Source: Anaerolineaceae bacterium
GTDB taxonomy: Bacteria; Chloroflexota; Anaerolineae; Aggregatilineales; Phototrophicaceae
NCBI GenBank assembly: GCA_002699585.1
Contig: PABP01000013.1
Span: 62,001-126,000, forward strand
DNA length: 64,000 bases
Direction: 5' to 3'
Under the pieces are notes generated by a model. It searched no databases and had not been told where the DNA came from. It saw only the letters and a program-made list of their open reading frames with translations. Below, one piece after another: positions 26,581-34,132 of the stretch (positions are counted from its first letter, which is position 1; each line of letters begins with the position of its first letter). The translations under genes and the position numbers were made by a program.

Positions 26581-28677
26581 TTATTCGTCCATTGCTGACG
26601 GACGGGTAAAGCCTGCGACTGCGTCTTCGCCGCCGATGTCCATCGTGCTATCGTATAGCAACTGCAGGACATAATCAGCGTTGTGTGCGTAGACCCCTGG
26701 ATCTTTGTGCGAGTAGGTGTAGTTATAGGCTGCACGGAGCAAACGTGGCGTCCATGCGCTAAAGCGTTCACCTTCGCCATCAAACCAGTATGGGTAGCGG
26801 CCGGGATTGTATTCAATCTCGGTGCCAGCCGTATCGGCTGCATAGGACTGAATCGCTCCGTAGAGTGCTTCTTCGAAGGATTCAATTTCTGCACGGATCG
26901 GTTCCGTAGCGTCGCCATCGCCATCGTAGTCGACTGGCTCGACATCTTCGTCTTCCTGACGGATGTTGGGGATGTCTTCCAGCGTTTCGACGCCATCATG
27001 GCATTCAGCACAGTCATCGACTTCGAAAGTCAATGCATGCGGGCTGTGGCAGCCAACGCAGGTGTCAACACGACGTGCATGTGTGAACTGGCCCACGTAT
27101 TCTGCGTCCGCATACTGGTAACCACCCTGGGCTTCGCCACCGAAGAGGGTTGCGCCAGCCGCGAAGTAGTGCGGATTACGGAAGCTGAGGTCTTCTGACA
27201 CGTCATCATCACCAACGGATGCGCGAGTAATCGCGGCGTTGACGCTGACGGTGGACTCACGACCCTGGTGGCAGTTGATGCAGAGGTTGGCGGGTTCTTC
27301 TTCGCCAAAACTGATAACGGCACCACTTGGGAAGACGACTTCGTCAGATTGATACAGTGAGAATTCGCCCTCTTCCACGTTGTCGTGGCAGGTGGAGCAG
27401 GCTAGACCATTGGTCGGTTCCATAGCAACGGTCACGCCATTCTCTAGGAAGAACGGCAGGCCTGTTGCCGTATGGCACTTGACGCAGGAGGCCGATACTT
27501 CACCGTCTTCGTCCCAGTGACGGAACGGTTCGCCGGTTGCATCGAAGTGGCCCGGGTCATTGCGATTGGCCATACTCATGTCGACCTGGCTTTCGATTTG
27601 CTCGTTCAGGACCGAAATGGTATCGAAGAGAATTTCGATATGGTACTTCGGATTGTGAGCGTACGCGCCGGGGTCTTTCTTGGAGACCTGATAATTGTAG
27701 GTTGCGATTTGCATGTACGGGCTGAAGGTGCCATAGCGTTCGCCATCTTCAGTGAACCAGTACGGGTAGGCAGAACTATCGTAGGCAACGGTTGTATCGA
27801 GAACTTCGACCGCATAGGTCTGGATAGCTTGATACAGCATTTCCTGGAGGGTTTCGATTTCACCAGCGATACCTTCGCGGGTGTCGCCGTCACCATCGTA
27901 GTCGATGAGTGAGCCTTGCATACGGATACCCGTCAGGTCTTCTACGCTCTCCACGTCTTCGTGGCATGTCGCGCATTCTTCAACCTTGAGTTCCAGCGTA
28001 TGCGGATTATGGCAATTGATGCAGGTATCGTAACCTTCGACATGATCGTTACGCAGTTGGTAACGCTCACCTTCGAATTCATAACCTGCGTGTACTTCAC
28101 CACCGTAGAGCGATGAGGCAGCGGCATAGTAATGAATATTGATGAAGCGCAGGTCTTCGCTGACTTCATTCATATCCGTTAGGCCGGTGTCTGCAATCGC
28201 GCTAGCGACTGATAGGCCTGAGGCGCGACCCTGATGGCAAACCATACAACGGGCAGAGCCGTCTAGATCTGTGAGTTCTACGCCTGAGGGGAATGTAACA
28301 CTGGTCAGGTGGCTGGCGGATGAATTATGGCAAGCATCGCAGGTAATGGTCGAGCCAACCGCATGAGCGGCATCGACTACGCCTGCGTCGGTGCCATCAG
28401 CACCCACATAATCCTGATAACCTGAGGTAGAGTGACACTGCGCACAAGAGGCAGGTATTTCTACCGGATCATCTTCATTCCAGTGATTAAAGGCTTCTGC
28501 TTCTACGTCAGCATGGGGTGAATTCACCCAGGCATCGTAAAAGCCCGTAAGAATTTCGGGAGGTGCGGGATTCGTGACGATGGGGTCTTCCTGCGCAAGC
28601 ACAGGGGTCCAGAGCACAAGCATCCCAGCAACGATGAACACCATCCCTAGTACTGCGATTAAGTGGTGTCTTTTCAT
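26581..28677 (-). CDS. Decaheme c-type cytochrome made of two five-heme repeats
   Basis: The 698-residue protein starts with a signal peptide (MKRHHLIAVLGMVFIVAGML...) and has ten CXXCH heme-binding motifs. They fall into two homologous halves, each with the same order: a SCxxCH site, a CxxCHxN/D site, CxxCHQGR, CxxCHxPH and CAxCHE/D. After each half comes a similar segment (YPYWF, AYNY, KDPGVYAHN). This indicates internal duplication of a pentaheme unit. No C-terminal membrane anchor is seen, so it should be soluble outside the membrane. It is divergent from a second cytochrome operon, sharing one control region. A role as an electron carrier or terminal reductase at the surface is inferred. 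Confidence 0.92.
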   Translation of the reverse strand: MKRHHLIAVLGMVFIVAGMLVLWTPVLAQEDPIVTNPAPPEILTGFYDAWVNSPHADVEAEAFNHWNEDDPVEIPASCAQCHSTSGYQDYVGADGTDAGVVDAAHAVGSTITCDACHNSSASHLTSVTFPSGVELTDLDGSARCMVCHQGRASGLSVASAIADTGLTDMNEVSEDLRFINIHYYAAASSLYGGEVHAGYEFEGERYQLRNDHVEGYDTCINCHNPHTLELKVEECATCHEDVESVEDLTGIRMQGSLIDYDGDGDTREGIAGEIETLQEMLYQAIQTYAVEVLDTTVAYDSSAYPYWFTEDGERYGTFSPYMQIATYNYQVSKKDPGAYAHNPKYHIEILFDTISVLNEQIESQVDMSMANRNDPGHFDATGEPFRHWDEDGEVSASCVKCHTATGLPFFLENGVTVAMEPTNGLACSTCHDNVEEGEFSLYQSDEVVFPSGAVISFGEEEPANLCINCHQGRESTVSVNAAITRASVGDDDVSEDLSFRNPHYFAAGATLFGGEAQGGYQYADAEYVGQFTHARRVDTCVGCHSPHALTFEVDDCAECHDGVETLEDIPNIRQEDEDVEPVDYDGDGDATEPIRAEIESFEEALYGAIQSYAADTAGTEIEYNPGRYPYWFDGEGERFSAWTPRLLRAAYNYTYSHKDPGVYAHNADYVLQLLYDSTMDIGGEDAVAGFTRPSAMDE

Positions 28678-28826
28678 TAAGTGAGCCTCCTTGAGTTAGC
28701 TCGGTGATGCGGTGTCTTTGAAAAAAGACGGTGTCGCAAGTGAGAATTAAGCAAAAGCATCCAACACAAAGTGATAAACAAATAGATTTATCCCACACTT
28801 ATCTTACAATGCCTGCCCTTTTTGGT

Positions 28827-28972
28827 AATCCACCTACAGGTTGATTCGTTATCCCCCGGTAGGTTGATTGGGCCGCCATTAAGGCCAATTTAGGGGTGAA
28901 TATGACCAATTATTGCCAGTTTGAGGGCATTTCATCCCCTAGGTGGATACTTAATCAACCCCGCGGTGGATA
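28827..28972. promoter_or_regulatory. Symmetric four-copy operator-like array between divergent cytochrome genes
   Basis: A 20-bp unit, approximately TATCCACC-N4-GGTTGATT, occurs four times in the 378-base gene-free interval 28678-29055. Copies A (28827-28846) and B (28850-28869) are on the plus strand; copies C (28953-28972) and D (28930-28949) are on the minus strand, D being the most diverged in its second half. A to B and D to C are each spaced exactly 23 bp, about two helical turns. The two pairs face each other across 60 bp. This fits cooperative binding of a dimeric regulator controlling both genes. Confidence 0.7.
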
Positions 28973-29055
28973 AGAACTGTGGTCCGTTTGTTGCATAATA
29001 GGAAGGGAATCATCATAATTGTTAAAAGCGTCTCAAATAAGAACTGGCGAACTAT

Positions 29056-30912
29056 ATGATGCGAAGATTTTTTACCTGGCCCCTATTGGTAGTCGGCTTA
29101 TGCTGCCTGCTGATGGGCATGAGCGTGATGCTTTCCGTCGCCCAGGATGACGAGGGCGATGAAGAAGGCGACCCCACGCCAGCCGCTGAGGTCGAAGAGA
29201 TGGAACCAGCAGAGTACGAAGGCACGCGCGAATGTCGCGATTGCCATCGCAGTGCTGCTGGCGACCACGAAACGACCTACCACGCGCTGACGTTGGTATC
29301 TTCGGAAGATCTCGAAGATGATGAAGACATAGCAGACCTGGTCTTGCTGGCTGATTTCGACGCTAGCGAGGGCATGGTGCAATTCCCTGGCGAGGACGAA
29401 GCGCGCGGCATCAGCCTGCGCGATGTGGCCTATACGTTGGGCGCTGGCCGTCACTATCAGGCATTCGTCACCCAGTTAGAGGATGACAGCCTGATGGTGC
29501 TCCCCATTCAATGGGATGTCAGCAACAGTGAATGGACTGAACTGCCATTAGCGGACGAATGGCCGGACCCAGCTTACGAATTCACAACGAACTGCGTGGG
29601 CTGCCACGTCACCGGGTTTGATACCAGTGAGTTGACCTGGGAAGAAACGGGCGTCCAGTGTGAAGCGTGCCACGGCCCGGGTAGCAATCACATCGAAATT
29701 GCCGATGACTCCGGCAGTTCTATTTCCGACAGCGAATACGTCGACTTATCGGGTGCGATCAACTTTGCACTGGATGGCCAAGTTTGCGGCCAATGCCATG
29801 TGCGCGGCACATCACCGGATGGCGAACAGCCCTATCCGTTGGCGTATCATCCCGGCGATGATCTGCTAGCAGAAGATACATTCCATCCCTTCCCTGTTGA
29901 CGATGAAGCGCATTGGTTCCCGACCGGCCATGCGCGACTGCCAAATATGCAATTCAGCGAGTGGATGCAATCATCACACTCGTCGGCACTGGCAGATGCC
30001 CAGGAAAGTGACTACTTTGACGCAGGCTGTATTAGCTGCCACAGCGTCGCGCAGCAGCGTATCGATTACTTGATCGACGAAGAGTGGGTCTTTGAAGATG
30101 AGTACAATCCGCTCGATGCGCTGGAACGCTTTGACTTCGGGGTGACGTGCGCTAGCTGCCACAACCCGCATGAGGTGGAATCACCAGCCTACTTACGCGA
30201 TGAACCGTATGCGTTGTGTGTCTCCTGCCACTATGACAGCGAAGTTACCGAAGGCATACATCACCCGGTGATGGAGACCTTTGAAGGCCAGCCGTTGGTC
30301 GAAGGCATCGACCCGGTTGAGGGCGTTCACTTCACTGCTGAAGACGGCCCGGATTGTCTGACCTGCCATATGCAATTGGTCGATACCAAGAATGGCCCAC
30401 GAAGCTCGCACGCCTTCTATCCGATTTTGCCCGGTGCGGCGGCAGATGTCGAAGGGTTGCAGGATGCGTGTACTACCTGCCATACGGATGTCGAAACACC
30501 AGAGCAAATGCAATCCCTGATTGATAATGTCCAGGGGAATGTGGCCGACCGACTGGCTGCAGTGCAAGACAACCTGGGCGATGACGCACCCGAATGGGTC
30601 GCGCAGGCTGTGGCCGCTATCGAAGGTGATGGCAGCCAGGGCATCCACAATTATGCATATACCAATGCGCTGCTGACATCTGCTGAGGTTGAACTTGGCC
30701 TGGTGAGCGGCGGTACGCTGAGCGACGATGATGTCAGCGCTCTGGTCGATGAGGTGCTGCCAGATGTTGAGGTCACACCTGTTCCGACGCCGACACGCCA
30801 AGCGCGTGTGGGTGCACTGACCACCCCGTCGCTGGTGATCCTGGGCGTTATCGGGTTCATCTTCTTGTTTGCGGCGTACTCGTTCTTTGTGAGGGGTAAT
30901 CGCAATGACTAG
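29056..30912 (+). CDS. Nonaheme c-type cytochrome with C-terminal membrane anchor
   Basis: The 618-residue protein has a signal sequence (about residues 1-29), an acidic Glu/Asp-rich linker, nine CXXCH motifs (CRDCH, CVGCH, CEACH, CGQCH, CISCH, CASCH, CVSCH, CLTCH, CTTCH), a threonine/proline linker and a C-terminal helix (about 592-611) followed by RGNRND. The heme part is thus held outside the membrane by a tail anchor. The motif spacing resembles cytochrome c554-like and doubled-CXXCH families. It is the first gene of a three-gene operon; its end overlaps the next start by 8 bases. Inferred role: carrying electrons from the cytochrome b partner outward. Confidence 0.9.
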   Translation: MMRRFFTWPLLVVGLCCLLMGMSVMLSVAQDDEGDEEGDPTPAAEVEEMEPAEYEGTRECRDCHRSAAGDHETTYHALTLVSSEDLEDDEDIADLVLLADFDASEGMVQFPGEDEARGISLRDVAYTLGAGRHYQAFVTQLEDDSLMVLPIQWDVSNSEWTELPLADEWPDPAYEFTTNCVGCHVTGFDTSELTWEETGVQCEACHGPGSNHIEIADDSGSSISDSEYVDLSGAINFALDGQVCGQCHVRGTSPDGEQPYPLAYHPGDDLLAEDTFHPFPVDDEAHWFPTGHARLPNMQFSEWMQSSHSSALADAQESDYFDAGCISCHSVAQQRIDYLIDEEWVFEDEYNPLDALERFDFGVTCASCHNPHEVESPAYLRDEPYALCVSCHYDSEVTEGIHHPVMETFEGQPLVEGIDPVEGVHFTAEDGPDCLTCHMQLVDTKNGPRSSHAFYPILPGAAADVEGLQDACTTCHTDVETPEQMQSLIDNVQGNVADRLAAVQDNLGDDAPEWVAQAVAAIEGDGSQGIHNYAYTNALLTSAEVELGLVSGGTLSDDDVSALVDEVLPDVEVTPVPTPTRQARVGALTTPSLVILGVIGFIFLFAAYSFFVRGNRND

Positions 30913-32065
30913 ACTTCACGTCAAAGCCTGGTTGCTAGCTGGGATCGGCATCATCCTGCTGGCAACCGGATACTTGTTTGTATCGCTGCCGGTGCGTATC
31001 CACGCGCAGGAAGCGCAAGAATCACAAGCTGTGCAGAATGCGATGCCCTCTGAGCCGACCGGGGACAACAGTTTTTGCCTGGTCTGCCATGCTGACAGCG
31101 ATGCCACAGCGACATTGGACGATGGCACAACGCTGCATGTCGGTGTCGACCCCAGTGTGTTAGAAGGCTCGGTACATGGTGCTGGCAATGAACAAGGTGC
31201 GCTGGGCTGCGTCGACTGCCACGGAACCGATGCTTTCCCACATGATGACCCGCTGCCTCAATCGGCGCGAGCCTATACGGTGCAAGCATCGCTGATGTGT
31301 ACGAACTGCCACGTTGAGCAGACAGAAAACCTGGCAGATGGCGTTCACTACACCGCGATAACAGATGGCAACCTGAATTCGGCATCGTGTGTAGACTGCC
31401 ACGGTTCGCACGATATTCAGCCGCCGGATGAACCGCGCGAGAAAATCTCAGAAACGTGTGGCGACTGCCATACATCGGTGTTCACAGAATATCGGGACAG
31501 CGTGCACGGTGAAGCCCTGTTTGAAGGCGACCCCAACGTCCCGACCTGCGTAGACTGCCACGGCGTACACGGCATTCAGCATCCGACGACTGCCCTGTTC
31601 CGCAATCGCTCGCCAGAGCTGTGCGCAGAGTGCCATGCCGATACGGAACTAATGGAAGAGTATGGCATCAGCACCTATGTATTTGAAAGCTACCTGACCG
31701 ACTTCCACGGAACGACTGTGCAGTTGTTCAACCAGACAGATCCGAACGTACCGACCAATAAGGCCGTTTGCTATGACTGCCATGGCGTACACAATATCGC
31801 CGAGGCCAGCGCCGACAAAAGCCGCGTTGTACGCGAAAATCTACTGGAAACCTGCCGAGAGTGCCACCCGGATGCCAGTGCGGACTTCCCCGATAGCTGG
31901 GTGGGCCACTTCCCGCCATCGTTGGATAACCATCCGCTGATGTTCCTGGTTGACCTTTTCTATGACATCTTGATTCCGGTCGTCGTAGGTGGCTTCCTGT
32001 TCCTGATTGCGACCGACATTATCCGGCGCATTCGTAAGATGTTCAGCGGAAGGAGTGCCGAATAA
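30905..32065 (+). CDS. Second nonaheme c-type cytochrome with C-terminal membrane anchor
   Basis: The 386-residue protein has an N-terminal hydrophobic segment (about 9-30), nine CXXCH motifs, five of them in the form CxDCHGxH or CxDCHGT as in cytochrome c3-like chains, and a C-terminal helix (about 350-370) with a basic cytoplasmic tail. It is encoded between the other nonaheme protein and cytochrome b, with overlaps on both sides (8 bases and 1 base), indicating a complex of fixed composition. Additional histidines (VHGA, VHYT, DFHG) could supply distal heme ligands. It likely receives electrons directly from the cytochrome b. Close in layout to the periplasmic subunits of bacterial quinol-to-multiheme conduits. 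Confidence 0.9.
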   Translation: MTRLHVKAWLLAGIGIILLATGYLFVSLPVRIHAQEAQESQAVQNAMPSEPTGDNSFCLVCHADSDATATLDDGTTLHVGVDPSVLEGSVHGAGNEQGALGCVDCHGTDAFPHDDPLPQSARAYTVQASLMCTNCHVEQTENLADGVHYTAITDGNLNSASCVDCHGSHDIQPPDEPREKISETCGDCHTSVFTEYRDSVHGEALFEGDPNVPTCVDCHGVHGIQHPTTALFRNRSPELCAECHADTELMEEYGISTYVFESYLTDFHGTTVQLFNQTDPNVPTNKAVCYDCHGVHNIAEASADKSRVVRENLLETCRECHPDASADFPDSWVGHFPPSLDNHPLMFLVDLFYDILIPVVVGGFLFLIATDIIRRIRKMFSGRSAE

Positions 32066-33195
32066 TGGCTGAGAACATCCAAACTAACGCCACCGCGCAA
32101 TCCGCCGAACCGCAACAGTCCTACCGTCGGTTCGGGCCGGGACAACGTTTTGAGCATGTCGTCCTGCTGGTGACCTTCACCGGCCTGGCGGTGACAGGAC
32201 TCCCGCAAACCTATGCCGAATATGGCTGGGCAAAGGCCCTCATCGACCTGATGGGTGGCATTGAATCCATCCGTGTGATCCATCGCATCCTGGCGACGAT
32301 CCTCATGGCTGAGGCGATTTATCACGGTGGCATCCTGACTTATAAGCTGTTCGTGTTGGGCCGCAAAGCCACAATGATCCCGGGTTTCCGCGACCTAAAG
32401 GATGTCTTGCAGTGGATCGCCTTCAACCTGGGCCTGCGTCAGGAACACCCGCACTTGCCCCGCTATAACTTCGGCGAGAAGGCTGAGTATCTAGCAGTGA
32501 TCTGGGGTACGGTGATCATGGTTATTACGGGCTTCATGATGTGGAACCCGATTGCAACGACCAACTTCCTACCGGGTAGTGCCGTGCCCGTCGCCCGCGT
32601 GGCGCATGGGGCTGAAGCGCTGCTAGCGGTGTTGTCGATCATCACATGGCATATGTGGAACGTGCATATCCGGCGCTTTAACCGGGCTATGTTCACGGGT
32701 AATTTGCCGCTTGATGCCATGGAAGAAGAACACGGTGAGGAACTCGAACAAATCCTGGCAGGTCACGTTGACGAAGACCCGCCACGCGAGGTCATCGCCA
32801 AGCGAAATATGTACTTCTTCCCGTATGCGTTTATCGTAGGCACTTTACTGGTACTTGGCCTGATATTTTTCGTCACCTTTGAAGATACAGCGATTACAAC
32901 AGTTGACCCGGCAGTCGTCGTTGAGGCACCTGACGTGGTGGAAGTCAGCGCCGAGGATGGTGTTGCGGAAACGGGCGCTGAAGTATGGGCATCGCTCAAC
33001 TGCAATGAGTGTCACGGTGAGAATGCTGAGGGCGGCGAAGGTCGCTTGAACGTGGCCCTCGCCAATACGTCCCTGACGTTTGACGAATTCGTGGCGGCTG
33101 TGCGACGTGGTCCGGCTGATATGAAAGCCTACAGCGTGCGAGATGTCAGCGACCTGGACTTAGCGCATCTGTATGCGTGGTTGCAGTCACAGTAA
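32065..33195 (+). CDS. Membrane cytochrome b (FdnI/CbcL-like) fused to a monoheme cytochrome c domain
   Basis: The 376-residue protein has a four-helix cytochrome b core with candidate heme-ligand histidines in RFEHVV, IHRILAT, RVAHGAEAL and ITWHMWNVH, a fifth helix (about 250-270), and a C-terminal extracytoplasmic cytochrome c domain with CNECHGENAEGGEG. It would oxidise membrane quinol and pass electrons to the two nonaheme proteins encoded just upstream. AAGGAG precedes its ATG, which overlaps the previous stop by one base. A cytochrome b with its own heme c domain next to tail-anchored multiheme proteins resembles, but does not match, Geobacter CbcL-type systems. A terminator follows. 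Confidence 0.88.
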   Translation: MAENIQTNATAQSAEPQQSYRRFGPGQRFEHVVLLVTFTGLAVTGLPQTYAEYGWAKALIDLMGGIESIRVIHRILATILMAEAIYHGGILTYKLFVLGRKATMIPGFRDLKDVLQWIAFNLGLRQEHPHLPRYNFGEKAEYLAVIWGTVIMVITGFMMWNPIATTNFLPGSAVPVARVAHGAEALLAVLSIITWHMWNVHIRRFNRAMFTGNLPLDAMEEEHGEELEQILAGHVDEDPPREVIAKRNMYFFPYAFIVGTLLVLGLIFFVTFEDTAITTVDPAVVVEAPDVVEVSAEDGVAETGAEVWASLNCNECHGENAEGGEGRLNVALANTSLTFDEFVAAVRRGPADMKAYSVRDVSDLDLAHLYAWLQSQ

Positions 33196-33226
33196 CGCCC
33201 CTGACTATCGTAAATTGAGCATAAGA

Positions 33227-33253
33227 AGCGTCTGCTGTGGCAGGCGCTTTTTG
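33227..33253 (+). terminator. Terminator of the cytochrome operon
   Basis: AGCGTCTGC pairs with GCAGGCGCT (one G-T pair) over a 4-base loop and runs into TTTTT, 31 bases after the cytochrome b stop. Confidence 0.85.
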
Positions 33254-33324
33254 ATTGCGACAGAGAAATCAGCACATACCATTATGTATTATGTCACATA
33301 TCATATTATGCAACTGTCCATTAT

Positions 33325-33353
33325 TTTACATATGTATAGTATTCTGTTATATT
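33325..33353 (+). promoter_or_regulatory. Promoter of the azoreductase-like gene
   Basis: TTTACA (33325-33330) and TATATT (33348-33353) are exactly 17 bp apart in a very AT-rich region. Predicted leader is about 50 bases. Confidence 0.6.
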
Positions 33354-33409
33354 TAGCGCGACCGCATATTGGTACACTCCCGTACCCATATGAAGAGATG
33401 GGGGCAGTA

Positions 33410-34045
33410 ATGAAGCTTCTGCACGTCGTGGCGACACCCAGAAACAAGAGTTCGCGAACCCTCGCAATCAGTCAGGAAGTACTCAAACACTTGCATCGTA
33501 AATTCAGTGACTTACAGGTGGAAACACTGGATCTATTTGCCAGTGATTTACCAGCTATCGCCGGGGATAACATCGACACCAAATATACGCTGATGAAGGG
33601 GCTAAAGATCGATAAAAGTCATCAAGCTTCTTGGCGTGAAATTGAGAAACTCATCACGCATTTTCTTGCAGCAGATATCTGTCTAGTAAGCGTACCTATG
33701 TGGAATTTCTCGATACCTTATGCGCTCAAGTACTATATTGACTGTATTGTCCAGCCGGGATATCTGTTTCGTTTTGATGAGCGCGGCGTACCAACAGGCC
33801 TGGCGACTGGCAAAAAGATGATCTTTGTTACGACACGCGGCAGCGATTACTCGGAAAACAGTCCGTATCATGCATCTGATTTCCAAGAGCCTTATTTACG
33901 GGCCATATTTGGATTCTGTGGGATTACCGACATGCACTTCATTCATGCCCAGCCGCTAGATATCACGCCAGAAATCACGAAGAGTGCGCTGCGCACTGCG
34001 ATGATCGCCGCAAAGGATCTCGTAAACAGCTTTGAGTTGGCCTAG
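33410..34045 (+). CDS. FMN-dependent NADH-azoreductase-like flavoprotein
   Basis: The 211-residue protein has the flavodoxin-like fold of AzoR/AcpD quinone reductases: KLLHVVATPRNKSSR phosphate loop at the N-terminus, PMWNFSIPYALKYYIDCI (about residues 103-120) and TTRGSDYS. Such enzymes reduce quinones or azo compounds by two electrons with NAD(P)H. The frame is open far upstream, but the start at 33410 is chosen because the fold begins there and a promoter lies at 33325-33353. Beside quinol-linked cytochromes, quinone protection is a reasonable but unproven role. It is monocistronic. Confidence 0.87.
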   Translation: MKLLHVVATPRNKSSRTLAISQEVLKHLHRKFSDLQVETLDLFASDLPAIAGDNIDTKYTLMKGLKIDKSHQASWREIEKLITHFLAADICLVSVPMWNFSIPYALKYYIDCIVQPGYLFRFDERGVPTGLATGKKMIFVTTRGSDYSENSPYHASDFQEPYLRAIFGFCGITDMHFIHAQPLDITPEITKSALRTAMIAAKDLVNSFELA

Positions 34046-34073
34046 TTTCCAGAAAAAATACGACACAACGGAC

Positions 34074-34109
34074 AAAAAAAGGCTACCTAATGATGAGGCA
34101 GCCTTTTTT
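34074..34109. terminator. Bidirectional terminator between azoreductase and diheme lipoprotein
   Basis: GGCTaCCT and AGGcAGCC form a stem with one mismatch, with seven A before and six T after, between the two convergent genes. Confidence 0.85.
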
Positions 34110-34132
34110 GTATCAACCAGCTTGTTCTTTAG

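Noticed and set aside
29056-32065. Nitrite reductase (NrfA) or hydroxylamine oxidoreductase
   Set aside because: There is no CXXCK site, and the heme numbers, anchors and spacing do not match those enzymes.
33173-33409. Long N-terminal extension of the azoreductase-like protein
   Set aside because: The extended frame overlaps the cytochrome b gene and runs through its terminator and the gene's own promoter; the fold begins at 33410.
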